NCBI GenBank assembly: GCA_023433585.1
Contig: JAEZCL010000277.1
Coordinates: 1-21,339 of the forward strand
Reading direction: 5' to 3'
Source: Pseudomonadota bacterium
Lineage (GTDB): Bacteria > Pseudomonadota > Alphaproteobacteria > Caulobacterales > Caulobacteraceae
Length of the DNA: 21,339 bases
The notes under the pieces are model-generated. The model was not told the origin of the DNA. It saw nothing but the letters and a program-made list of their open reading frames with translations, and searched no databases. Positions 7,898 to 17,275 of the stretch are shown here, piece after piece. Numbering within the stretch: the first letter of the stretch is position 1; each line of letters begins with the position of its first letter. A program made the position numbers and the translations under genes.

Positions 7898-8338
7898 ATG
7901 ATCCTAGGTCCACAAGCCGAACGTCAGTGGCTTTATCCGCTGCATTCCATTCTTCTGGCTTTCGCCATGGCGTCTTTCGGCTGGGCGATGATCTTCGACA
8001 TCACCTATGTGAACACTGCCGAAATCCAGTGGTCGAACTTCGCCTCGTGGCTGATCGCGGGCGGTGAGCTGTTCGGCGGGCTGGTCCTGGCCTGGGCTCT
8101 GGCGGCGGCGGTGCTGGGGCGTCGATCCGGAGCCGCCCTGTGGCGATGGATCTATCTGGGCGTCGTCGCCCTGATGTGGGTCCTAGGCCTGTTCAACGCC
8201 TTTCATCACAGCCATGACGGCTGGGCCTCCGTGGGCGCGACGGGCGTGACCCTGTCGATCCTCTGCACCCTTCTGGCCCTGATCGCGGGCTGGATTCTGC
8301 ATTCCGGCCTCGTTTCCAGGGAGAGCGCGCAATGGTGA
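7898..8338 (+). CDS. DUF2231-type four-helix membrane protein
   Basis: The 146-residue product begins at ATG 7898 behind AGGAG (7887-7891); an upstream in-frame extension lacks conserved character. Four hydrophobic helices are visible at about 14-34, 48-73, 82-102 and 110-134. FDITYVNTAEIQWSNFASWL (33-52), followed by IAGGE, matches my memory of the DUF2231 family, whose function is not established. Histidines cluster at membrane edges: H16 in YPLHSILLAF and H103, H104, H106 in FNAFHHSHDGW, suitable for heme or metal but unproven. The stop overlaps the start of the next gene by 7 nt (ATGGTGA), so the two are probably co-translated. I infer a membrane partner, perhaps an electron acceptor, for the beta-propeller lipoprotein. 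Confidence 0.85.
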   Translation: MILGPQAERQWLYPLHSILLAFAMASFGWAMIFDITYVNTAEIQWSNFASWLIAGGELFGGLVLAWALAAAVLGRRSGAALWRWIYLGVVALMWVLGLFNAFHHSHDGWASVGATGVTLSILCTLLALIAGWILHSGLVSRESAQW

Positions 8339-9687
8339 GACGACTTCTCGGCACGGCCGCCATGGCCCTGGCGCTGGCCGCCTGCGGCAGCCCCAGCGAT
8401 CCGAACCTGCAGGAAACGGGGCCGAATCCGGATTTGCCGGATGTGAATCAGACCCTGGTTCCCCCCATGCGCATCGCCACCCCGGCGGCGTGGGAGGGCG
8501 AACTGCCGACCGTTCCGGAGGGCTACACCATCTCGGTCGTGGCGTCGGACCTGCGCATTCCGCGCCAGATGTTGATGATGCCCAACGGCGACCTGCTGAT
8601 CGCCGAGGGCTCCGGCGGCTATGCCCCGGCCCTGCGGCCCAAGGACGTGATCGCCACCTTCATCAAGAAGATGGGCCGGTCATCGGTGGGCGGGGGCGAC
8701 CGCATCACCCTGGTGCGTGACGCCGACGGCGACGGCACGCCGGAACAGACCACCATTCTGGTCGAGGACCTGAACGCGCCCTACGGCCTGGCCTATGTGG
8801 ACGGCTATCTCTATGTGGCCGAGCAGGACGCCCTGGTGCGCTTCCCCTATCAGGCGGGCCAGACGCGGATCACCGCGCCCGCCGAGATGGTCACCCTGCT
8901 GCCCCGACAGCTCAACCACCACTGGACCAAGGCCCTGACCGCCAGCGCCGACGGCCAATTCCTCTATGTGGGCATCGGCTCGAACTCCAACGCGGGCGAA
9001 CGCGGCCTGGCCATGGAGGAGGAGCGCGCGGTGATCTGGGAGATCGACCGCGAAACCGGCGCGCGCCGCACCATCGCGCGCGGCATCCGCAACCCCACCG
9101 CCCTGGCCATCGAACCGACCACCAGCGCCCTGTGGGCCGTGGTCAATGAGCGCGACGAGATCGGGCCGCAACTGGTCCCCGACTATCTGACCCAGGTGCA
9201 GGACGGCGGCTTCTATGGCTGGCCCTACAGCTACTGGGGCCAGAACGTCGACCCGCGCGTGCGGCCCCAGCGGCCGGACCTGGTGGAGAGCGCCCTCACC
9301 CCGGACTTCGCCCTGGGCAACCATGTGGCGTCGCTGGGCCTGCATTTCGTCACCGAGGGCGGCTTCGGCGGGCCGTTCAGCCAGGGCGCTTTCATCGGCA
9401 TGCACGGCAGTTGGAACCGCCAGGATCTGTCCGGCTACAAGGTGGTCTGGGCGCCGTTCCAGGATGGGCGGCCTTCCGGCGAACTGGTTGATTTCGTCAC
9501 CGGCTTCCTGACCGACAACGGTCAGACCCGCGGCCGGCCCGTCGGCGTCCTGTTCGATCCCCGCAGCCGCGCCCTGTTCATCGCCGATGACCTGGGGAAC
9601 GTGGTGTGGCGCGTGGCGCCCACGGGCGGCGCGCCCATGGTCCAGGCGGATCCGGCCGAAACGGCTCAGGAAGCGCCGGCGCCGTAG
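8332..9687 (+). CDS. Sorbosone dehydrogenase-like beta-propeller lipoprotein
   Basis: The 451-residue protein starts with a lipoprotein signal: RR at 3-4, a hydrophobic stretch and the lipobox LAAC with C18 as the lipid-modified residue. It should therefore sit at the periplasmic face of a membrane. After a Pro/Asn-rich linker the sequence follows the sorbosone/soluble glucose dehydrogenase family, six-bladed propellers that in characterised members use pyrroloquinoline quinone: PNGDLLIAEG (84-93), DADGDGTPEQ (130-139, possible calcium loop), LNAPYGLAY, NHHWTKAL (195-202), IRNPTALAI, VNERDEIG (271-278), DGGFYGWPYSYWGQ and GMHGSWNR (356-363). PQQ use and the substrate are inferred only. The gene overlaps the DUF2231 gene upstream and dadA by 22 bp at its 3' end. 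Confidence 0.9.
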   Translation: MVRRLLGTAAMALALAACGSPSDPNLQETGPNPDLPDVNQTLVPPMRIATPAAWEGELPTVPEGYTISVVASDLRIPRQMLMMPNGDLLIAEGSGGYAPALRPKDVIATFIKKMGRSSVGGGDRITLVRDADGDGTPEQTTILVEDLNAPYGLAYVDGYLYVAEQDALVRFPYQAGQTRITAPAEMVTLLPRQLNHHWTKALTASADGQFLYVGIGSNSNAGERGLAMEEERAVIWEIDRETGARRTIARGIRNPTALAIEPTTSALWAVVNERDEIGPQLVPDYLTQVQDGGFYGWPYSYWGQNVDPRVRPQRPDLVESALTPDFALGNHVASLGLHFVTEGGFGGPFSQGAFIGMHGSWNRQDLSGYKVVWAPFQDGRPSGELVDFVTGFLTDNGQTRGRPVGVLFDPRSRALFIADDLGNVVWRVAPTGGAPMVQADPAETAQEAPAP

Positions 9688-10931
9688 CGCGCCAGCCCCA
9701 GATCGCCCGCCTCGATCTCGGGCTCGCGTCCGCTTATCAGGTCGGCGATCACCTGGGCCGACCCGGTGGCCATGGTCCAGCCCAGGGTGCCGTGGCCGGT
9801 CGAGAGATACAGCCCCTTCACCGGCGTTGGCCCCACCACCGGCGTGCCGTCCGGCGTCATGGGGCGCAGGCCGCTCCAGTAGCTGGCGCCTTCCAGGTTC
9901 CCCGCGCCGGGGAACAGGCTGCCTGCGGAATGCTCCAGCGTCGCGCGGCGACGCGGCGGCAGGCTGTAGTCGAACCCGGCCAGATCGGCCATGCCGCCCA
10001 CGCGGATGCGGTCGCCCAGCCGGGTGATCGCCACTTTGTAGCTCTCGTCCATCACGGTCGAGACCGGCGCGCGGTCCGCGTCCACGATGTCCGCCGTGAT
10101 GGAGTATCCCTTCACCGGATAGACCGGCAGCCGCACGCCCAGCGGCCGCACCAGCGCAGGGGTGTAGGAGCCCATCGCCGCCAAGACCGCATCGGCCTCG
10201 TGACGCCCCTGATCCGTGACCACGCCGGTCGCGCGCCCGCCGTCCGTCTCGATGGCCCGCACCGTTTCGCCATAGCGGAAGATCACGCCCAGTCCCGCCG
10301 CCATGGCCGCCAGTCGCTCGGTGAATATCTTGCAGTCGCCCGTCTCGTCGCCCGGAAGGCGCAGACCGCCGACGAAATCCACGTCCGACGCCCCAAGCCC
10401 CGGTTCGGCCCGGATGCAGCCCTCGCGGTCCAGAAGCTCGAACGGCACGCCCTCCGCCTTCAGCACCGCCACGTCCTTGTCGGCGTCGGACAGCTGCTTG
10501 GCGGTGCGGAACAGCTGCAGGGTGCCCTGCTGGCGGCCGTCATATTCGATGCCCGTCTCGGCGCGCAGGGCCTTCAGCCGGTCGCGGCTGTATTCGGCCA
10601 GCCGCACCATGCGGCCCTTGTTCAGCGCATAGCGGCCCGGCGTGCAGTTCCGCAGCATGGCCAGGACCCAGGCCGCCATGGCCCCGTCCACCGCCAGGTG
10701 CAGGATCAGCGGCGCATGACGCATCAGAAGCCAGCGCGGGGCCTTTGACGGAATCGTCGGCCCGGCCCAGGGCGCGGAATAGCCGGGCGACACCTGACCC
10801 GCGTTGGCGAAACTGGTCTCCAGCGCCGGGCCTTCCCGCCGCTCGATCACCGTCACCTCATGCCCGGCCCGCGCCAGCGCCCACGCCGCGCTGACCCCGA
10901 TCACGCCCGCCCCCAGAACGACGACCTTCAC
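9666..10931 (-). CDS. dadA: D-amino acid dehydrogenase small subunit DadA
   Basis: DadA is a flavoprotein at the inner face of the membrane that oxidatively deaminates D-amino acids, mainly D-alanine, passing electrons to the respiratory chain. The GTG start at 10931 is chosen because AGGAGG lies 5 nt before it and the protein then begins directly with the FAD-binding GAGVIG (7-12). Other family marks are FANAGQVSPGYSAPWAGP, EYSRDRLKALRAETGIEYDG, GDETGDC and the C-terminal STGHGTLGWTMATGSAQVIA. Length is 421 residues against about 432 in Escherichia coli. The usual partners dadX and dadR are not beside it. Its last 22 bp overlap the 3' end of the convergent lipoprotein gene. Confidence 0.94.
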   Translation of the reverse strand: MKVVVLGAGVIGVSAAWALARAGHEVTVIERREGPALETSFANAGQVSPGYSAPWAGPTIPSKAPRWLLMRHAPLILHLAVDGAMAAWVLAMLRNCTPGRYALNKGRMVRLAEYSRDRLKALRAETGIEYDGRQQGTLQLFRTAKQLSDADKDVAVLKAEGVPFELLDREGCIRAEPGLGASDVDFVGGLRLPGDETGDCKIFTERLAAMAAGLGVIFRYGETVRAIETDGGRATGVVTDQGRHEADAVLAAMGSYTPALVRPLGVRLPVYPVKGYSITADIVDADRAPVSTVMDESYKVAITRLGDRIRVGGMADLAGFDYSLPPRRRATLEHSAGSLFPGAGNLEGASYWSGLRPMTPDGTPVVGPTPVKGLYLSTGHGTLGWTMATGSAQVIADLISGREPEIEAGDLGLARYGAGAS

Positions 10932-10968
10932 GCTTTCCTCCTGCGACGTCGTTGCGCCGCTCAAATGA

Positions 10969-10987
10969 CGGCTGAGCGCTCCAGCCG
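10969..10987. promoter_or_regulatory. Short inverted repeat upstream of dadA
   Basis: CGGCTG at 10969-10974 is inverted as CAGCCG at 10982-10987 around AGCGCTC. It lies about 38-56 nt before the dadA start, where an operator or leader hairpin could be. I see no clear promoter for dadA, and the rest of 10932-11155 shows no convincing gene. Confidence 0.25.
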
Positions 10988-11155
10988 TGCGCCCTCGAAA
11001 CAGATTCCGCAATACCATGCCCAGGGAATCCCGGATCGCGGAAGAATGCGCCCGAGAGGGCGTGCGGGTGGAGTGACCGTTCATGAGGACAAGAAGGAAC
11101 CGAGCGCCCGCGCGTCCCGGCCTTCTCGCCCCAGCGCCCCATTTCGCCGCCGCCC

Positions 11156-11184
11156 TTGCCTGTTCGCCCCTTTTCCCCTATAGG
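11156..11184 (+). promoter_or_regulatory. Promoter of the rpsF-rpsR-rplI operon
   Basis: TTGCCT (11156-11161) and TATAGG (11179-11184) are separated by exactly 17 nt, a good sigma-70-type match in very GC-rich DNA. Transcription would start near 11190, giving a leader of about 135 nt before rpsF. Confidence 0.6.
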
Positions 11185-11194
11185 CCCGCGCTTT

Positions 11195-11281
11195 CCAGGG
11201 CTTCGGTCCTGGCGTGGAGCTCCAAAGGGTTCGGGAAGTCATCCCGGCCGCCGCGCCAGGAGCCATCGTGGGATTGGACTT
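11195..11281 (+). promoter_or_regulatory. Structured 5' leader of rpsF, possible S6:S18 autoregulatory RNA
   Basis: Two helices are visible in the predicted leader. The first (11195-11212) is a 7-bp stem closed by a very stable cUUCGg tetraloop. The second pairs 11236-11245 with 11270-11281, ten base pairs with a two-base bulge, around a GC-rich 24-nt top containing CCGCCG. Many bacteria regulate rpsF operons through an RNA bound by the S6:S18 complex, with a CCG bulge as the recognised feature. Location and CCG content fit, but I cannot confirm the consensus fold by eye. Confidence 0.4.
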
Positions 11282-11324
11282 ACCCGGACCGCCCGCGCCG
11301 ACGCCCATAAAGGGAGACGACTGC

Positions 11325-11720
11325 ATGGCTCTTTACGAGCACACGGTCATGTCGCGCCAGGACATCAGCGCGCAACAGGCCGAAGCCCTCAACGACACCA
11401 TCAAGGGTCTGATCGAGGAAAACGGCGGCTCGGTCGCCAAGATCGAATACTGGGGCCTGCGCAACCTGACCTATCGGGTCAAGAAGAACCGCAAGGCGCA
11501 CTATTCGTTGCTGGCCGTCGACGCCCCGCCCGCCGCCATGGCCGAGGTCGAGCGTCAGCTGTCCATCAACGAGGATGTCCTGCGCTGGCTGACCGTCCGC
11601 GTGGACGAGCTGGACCTGGAGCTGTCGCCCCTGCTGGCTCGCCGCGAGCGTGAACGCGAGCGTTCGACGCCGCGCTCCGACGACAACGCTCCCGCCGCCC
11701 CCGCGGCTGCGGCCGAATAA
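11325..11720 (+). CDS. rpsF: 30S ribosomal protein S6
   Basis: S6 pairs with S18 on the platform of the small ribosomal subunit. The 131-residue product starts MALYEHTVMSRQDIS and contains the family core KIEYWGLRNLTYRVKKNRKAHY, split here as KIEYWGLRNL (39-48) and TYRVKKNRKAHY (49-60), followed by the LSINEDVLRWLTVRVDE strand-helix region. A basic ERERERS-rich and Ala/Pro-rich tail follows. The ATG at 11325 has AGGGAG about 8 nt before it; an upstream in-frame ATG at 11214 would add residues encoded by the leader structure and is rejected. rpsR starts 11 nt after the stop. Confidence 0.97.
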   Translation: MALYEHTVMSRQDISAQQAEALNDTIKGLIEENGGSVAKIEYWGLRNLTYRVKKNRKAHYSLLAVDAPPAAMAEVERQLSINEDVLRWLTVRVDELDLELSPLLARRERERERSTPRSDDNAPAAPAAAAE

Positions 11721-11731
11721 GGAACCGGATC

Positions 11732-12007
11732 ATGACCGATACGACTGCTCCCTCCCCGGGCGCTCCGGCCGGCTCCGGCCCGGCCCGCCGCCCCTTCCAT
11801 CGTCGCCGCAAGGTCTGCCCGTTCTCGGGCGAAAACGCGCCGAAGATCGACTACAAGGACGTGAAGCTGCTGCAGCGCTACGTCTCCGAACGCGGCAAGA
11901 TCGTGCCCTCGCGCATCACCGCCGTTTCTCAGAAGAAGCAGCGCGAACTGGCCAAGGCCATCAAACGCGCCCGCTATCTGGCCCTCCTGCCTTATGTGGT
12001 GAAGTAA
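11732..12007 (+). CDS. rpsR: 30S ribosomal protein S18
   Basis: S18 binds with S6 to the central domain of 16S rRNA. The 91-residue protein has a variable Pro/Gly N-terminus, then the conserved core RRPFHRRRKVCPFSGENA, IDYKDVKLLQRYVSERGKI, PSRITAVSQKKQRELAKAI and KRARYLALLPYV. One cysteine (C29) remains at the CPF position. GGAA before the ATG acts as ribosome site. The gene lies between rpsF and rplI with a single base separating it from rplI, so the three are surely one transcript. Confidence 0.97.
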   Translation: MTDTTAPSPGAPAGSGPARRPFHRRRKVCPFSGENAPKIDYKDVKLLQRYVSERGKIVPSRITAVSQKKQRELAKAIKRARYLALLPYVVK

Positions 12008-12008
12008 G

Positions 12009-12596
12009 ATGAAGGTCGTTCTGCTTGAGCGCGTCGAGAACCTCGGCGCCATCGGCGACGTCGTCACCGTCAAGGACGGCTTCGCCCGCAACTATCTGCT
12101 GCCCCGCGACAAGGCTCGTCGGGCCACGGAAGCCAACCTGAAGGCCTTCGAGATCGAACGCGTCGCCATCGAGGCCCGCAACGACAAGAACAAGGCCGAG
12201 GCCCAGAAGATCGCCGACAAGATCGACGGCCAGACCTATGCCCTGATCCGTCAGGCGGGCGAAACCGGCCATCTGTACGGTTCGGTGGCCGCCCGCGACG
12301 TGGCCGAGACCATCCAGGCCGAAGGCGGCAAGATCGAACGTTCGCAGGTGGTCCTGAACACCGCGATCAAGAACCTGGGCGTTCACGAGGTGCTGGTCCG
12401 CCTGCACCCCGAGGTCCGCGCCACGGTCAAGATCAACGTGGCCCGCTCCGCCGAAGAAGCCGAGCGCCAGGCCAAGGGCGAGGACGTGATCGCCAGCCGG
12501 TTCGACGACGAGCGTCATGCCGCCGAGGAACAGGCCAAGGATCTGCTGGAAGGCGGCGCCGGCCAGCAGGAGATCGCCTACGTCGAAGAGGTCTGA
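12009..12596 (+). CDS. rplI: 50S ribosomal protein L9
   Basis: L9 is a two-domain protein bound to 23S rRNA near the L1 stalk. The N-terminal domain begins MKVVLLERVENLGAIGDVV and carries VKDGFARNYLLPR (about 20-32), the family signature. A long helix (about 45-75) leads to the C-terminal domain with HLYGSVAARDVAETI and KNLGVHEVLVRLHPEV. At 195 residues it is about 45 longer than the Escherichia coli protein; the extra part is an acidic, helical tail ending AYVEEV, as often seen in alphaproteobacteria. It is the last gene of the operon and is followed by an intrinsic terminator. Confidence 0.97.
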   Translation: MKVVLLERVENLGAIGDVVTVKDGFARNYLLPRDKARRATEANLKAFEIERVAIEARNDKNKAEAQKIADKIDGQTYALIRQAGETGHLYGSVAARDVAETIQAEGGKIERSQVVLNTAIKNLGVHEVLVRLHPEVRATVKINVARSAEEAERQAKGEDVIASRFDDERHAAEEQAKDLLEGGAGQQEIAYVEEV

Positions 12597-12634
12597 CCCT
12601 CGACATCCATCGCCATGCGCGATGAGAATTCCTG

Positions 12635-12669
12635 AAGGGGCGCGAGGCGACTTGCGCCCTTTTTTCTTT
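12635..12669 (+). terminator. Intrinsic terminator of the rpsF operon
   Basis: AAGGGGCGC (12635-12643) pairs with GCGCCCTTT (12654-12662), one pair being G-U, around a 10-nt loop. The stem runs directly into TTTTTTCTTT. This is a textbook Rho-independent terminator 39 nt after the rplI stop. Confidence 0.9.
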
Positions 12670-12705
12670 GCTGTTTTCACGTCAAGTGTGAGCGTTGGCT
12701 TACCA

Positions 12706-12841
12706 CTCATCCGCTCGCCCCGGCGAATGCCGGGGTCCAGATCATAAGGCGCGGGCGGCTGGAAAGCCTGTCGCGCCTCGCCTTGCCGAAGATCGAGCTA
12801 CGCCATCTGGATCCCGGCATTCGCCGGGATGAGCGGATGAG
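12706..12841. repeat. 136-bp element with 37-bp terminal inverted repeats
   Basis: Bases 12706-12742 and 12805-12841 are reverse complements at 34 of 37 positions. Each arm itself contains an inner palindrome of the type CCCGGCGAATGCCGGG. The 62-nt centre has no reading frame of note. The layout is that of a paired REP sequence or a miniature non-autonomous element. Similar CATCCCGGCGAATGCCGGG repeats are familiar in alphaproteobacterial genomes. No transposase is nearby and no target duplication is obvious. Confidence 0.85.
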
Positions 12842-12877
12842 GGGGAAACAACACCAACACCTGATGTGAGAACAGCC

Positions 12878-12937
12878 TTTCTCTTTCCGGCAAAGAGCCG
12901 GGACGAGAAAAACTGCGGCGGCGGCCAGAATTTCTCG
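12878..12937. promoter_or_regulatory. Alternating TTTCTC/GAGAAA inverted repeats upstream of the receptor promoter
   Basis: TTTCTC at 12878-12883 and GAGAAA at 12905-12910 flank a CCGGC/GCCGG stem. CGAGAAA at 12904-12910 is also inverted as TTTCTCG at 12931-12937. All lie just before the predicted -35 site of the TonB receptor gene, where a regulator could bind. Confidence 0.3.
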
Positions 12938-12949
12938 TGTGGCGCCGTC

Positions 12950-12977
12950 TTGAACGATTTCCGCCACATCTCATTAT
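12950..12977 (+). promoter_or_regulatory. Promoter of the TonB-dependent receptor gene
   Basis: TTGAAC (12950-12955) and CATTAT (12972-12977) are separated by 16 nt. Transcription would start near 12984, giving a leader of about 209 nt before the receptor ATG. I recognise no known riboswitch in that leader. Confidence 0.5.
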
Positions 12978-13024
12978 CCAGGGCTCGCCGCACGATCCGC
13001 GTCCGGCGCAAAGGAGCCCATGCG

Positions 13025-13084
13025 ATGCCTCCCCGTCGCCTTCGCCGCCGATGTCGCGGCCCGGACCACGACCTGTCCGTCTGA
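13025..13084 (+). CDS. Possible Arg-rich leader peptide, 19 residues
   Basis: An ATG at 13025 lies 8 nt after AGGAG (13012-13016) and opens a 19-codon frame, MPPRRLRRRCRGPDHDLSV, with six arginines in the first eleven residues. It ends 107 nt before the receptor start. A second ATG at 13020 opens another frame of 34 codons but is too close to the ribosome site. The strong site and clustered Arg codons suggest a regulatory upstream reading frame. Chance is quite possible in such GC-rich DNA. Confidence 0.25.
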   Translation: MPPRRLRRRCRGPDHDLSV

Positions 13085-13191
13085 CCCGCAGGCCGGACGG
13101 CCTGTTCCCATCGTTTCAGTCTGAAAATCCGCGCCCCTGCACACAGCGGCCGCATCCTCACGCACGCCCTCATCATCGAGAGATCTGTTCC

Positions 13192-15615
<2,424 letters not shown>

Positions 15616-15668
15616 TCGTCCCGAGCCCGGTCCGTTATCCCTCCTGAGACGGGCGCGAGATGAACGGC

Positions 15669-15698
15669 GCGGCGCGGAAGGCGACTTCCGCGCCGTTT
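15669..15698 (+). terminator. Terminator hairpin after the TonB receptor
   Basis: Bases 15669-15680 pair with 15685-15696 (12 bp, one G-U) around a GCGA tetraloop, followed by only three T residues. It lies 54 nt after the receptor stop. The strong stem supports termination, though the short T-run is weak. Confidence 0.65.
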
Positions 15699-15762
15699 CG
15701 CATGTGGCGAGGGACCATCCACAGACCCAGGGGACTATCCCCATCCATCTGGGCGACCGGCC

Positions 15763-15790
15763 CTGACGCAGGCGGGTGACAGGCTTAAAC
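15763..15790 (+). promoter_or_regulatory. Candidate dnaB promoter giving a near-leaderless transcript
   Basis: CTGACG (15763-15768) and TTAAAC (15785-15790) are 16 nt apart. Transcription would begin at about 15797-15800, within a few bases of the dnaB ATG at 15802. No Shine-Dalgarno is present, which agrees with leaderless translation. Confidence 0.35.
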
Positions 15791-15801
15791 CCTTAAGCCC
15801 C

Positions 15802-17274
15802 ATGAACGCGCTCGCCCCCCTTCCTTCCGACGCCCGGCCCGTGGCCGCCCTGCCCCACAACCTGGAGGCGGAGCAGGCGCTGCTGGGCTCGCTGATGTTC
15901 GACAATGCGGTGTTCGAGCGCCTGTCGGACCGCCTGCGCGGCAGCCATTTCTACGAACCGTTCCACCAGCGCCTGTTCGACGCCGTCGAGGATCACATCC
16001 GCCAGGGGCTGCTGGCCGAGCCCACCATCCTGATGGAGCGTTTCAAGGGCGACCCGGCGTTCCAGGAATTCGGCGGCCTGCGCTACCTCGCCGACCTGGT
16101 GGACCGGGCCCCGCCGGGCGCCCACGCCCCGGACTATGCGCGGGTGGTCTATGACCTGGCGCTGCGCCGCGACCTGATCCGCATCGGCGGCGACATCATC
16201 AAGGAGGCGCCGGACCCCGAGACGCCGGCCATGGACCAGATCGAGTCCGCCGAACAGTCGCTCTATTCGCTGGCCGAGACGGGCCAGCCGTCGTCCGGCT
16301 TCATCAGCTTCAGCCAGGCCCTGGCCGGCGCGGTCGAGATGGCGGGCGAGGCCTATCAGCGCGACGGCAAGCTGGCGGGCCTGGCCACGTCCCTGGACGA
16401 CCTGGACCAGAAGCTGGGCGGGCTGCACCCGTCCGACCTGCTGATCCTGGCCGGAAGACCCTCGATGGGGAAGACTGCGCTCGCCACCAACGTCGCCTTC
16501 AATGTGGCGCGGAACTATCGCTGGGAGCCGACGCCGGAGGGGCGCAAGACGGTGTCGGGCGGGGTGGTGGCGTTCTATTCGCTGGAAATGAGCGCCGAGC
16601 AGCTGGCCATGCGGATCCTGGCCGATGCGTCGGGCGTGTCGTCGGACCGGCTAAGGAAGGGCGAGATCGACGCCTCGGATTACGGCCGCATCCGCGACGC
16701 CGCCGCCGAGATCGGCGAATCCCCGCTCTACATCGACGCCGCCGGCGGTCTCAGCATCGCCAAGCTGGCCGCCCGCGCGCGCCGGCTCAAGCGCATGGAG
16801 CACGGGCTGGACCTGATTATCGTCGACTATCTGCAGCTGGTCACCACGGGCGAAGGCGCCAGCCAGAAAAACCGGGTGCAGGAAGTCTCCGAGATCACCG
16901 GCGGGCTCAAGGCTCTTGCGAAAGAGCTGTCGGTGCCGATCATCGCCCTGTCGCAGCTGTCGCGCCAGGTGGAGTCCCGCGAGGACAAGCGGCCGCAGCT
17001 GTCGGACCTGCGCGAATCCGGCTCGATCGAACAGGACGCGGACTGCGTCATGTTCGTCTATCGGGAAAGCTACTACCTGAGCCGCGCCGAGCCGCGCGAA
17101 GGCTCGGAGGAGCACCTGAAATGGCAGGAGGACATGGACCGCCTGCGCCACCAGGCCGAGGTCATCATCGGCAAGCAGCGCCACGGCCCCATCGGCATCG
17201 TCAAGCTGTCGTTCGACGAGGACACGACGCGGTTCGGCAACCTGGCCCATGAAGGGCGGTATGATCCCCGCTGA
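15802..17274 (+). CDS. dnaB: Replicative DNA helicase DnaB
   Basis: DnaB is the hexameric 5'-3' helicase at the replication fork. The 490-residue protein has the N-terminal helical domain (PHNLEAEQALLGSLMFDN at 18-35 through about 120), a linker, and the RecA-like motor: Walker A GRPSMGKT (218-225), FYSLEMS (258-264), Walker B LDLIIVDYLQLV with D342, and LSQLSRQVESREDKRPQLSD followed by LRESGSIEQDAD. An extra loop of about 15 residues (238-253, around RWEPTPEGRK) sits between Walker A and the EMS motif, as in other alphaproteobacterial DnaB. No intein is present. It is not in the ribosomal operon here, because a terminator, a repeat and the receptor gene lie between. Confidence 0.97.
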   Translation: MNALAPLPSDARPVAALPHNLEAEQALLGSLMFDNAVFERLSDRLRGSHFYEPFHQRLFDAVEDHIRQGLLAEPTILMERFKGDPAFQEFGGLRYLADLVDRAPPGAHAPDYARVVYDLALRRDLIRIGGDIIKEAPDPETPAMDQIESAEQSLYSLAETGQPSSGFISFSQALAGAVEMAGEAYQRDGKLAGLATSLDDLDQKLGGLHPSDLLILAGRPSMGKTALATNVAFNVARNYRWEPTPEGRKTVSGGVVAFYSLEMSAEQLAMRILADASGVSSDRLRKGEIDASDYGRIRDAAAEIGESPLYIDAAGGLSIAKLAARARRLKRMEHGLDLIIVDYLQLVTTGEGASQKNRVQEVSEITGGLKALAKELSVPIIALSQLSRQVESREDKRPQLSDLRESGSIEQDADCVMFVYRESYYLSRAEPREGSEEHLKWQEDMDRLRHQAEVIIGKQRHGPIGIVKLSFDEDTTRFGNLAHEGRYDPR

Positions 17275-17275
17275 C

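Noticed and set aside
10932..11084. N-terminal extension of dadA to an ATG at 11084
   Set aside because: The GTG at 10931 has AGGAGG at ideal spacing and starts right at the FAD motif; the extension is not like DadA proteins.
12984..13191. Cobalamin or SAM riboswitch in the TonB receptor leader
   Set aside because: I looked for the conserved core strings of these riboswitches and found none.
16501..16570. Possible intein or foreign insertion in dnaB after Walker A
   Set aside because: The insert is only about 15 residues, lacks intein motifs and is normal for alphaproteobacterial DnaB.
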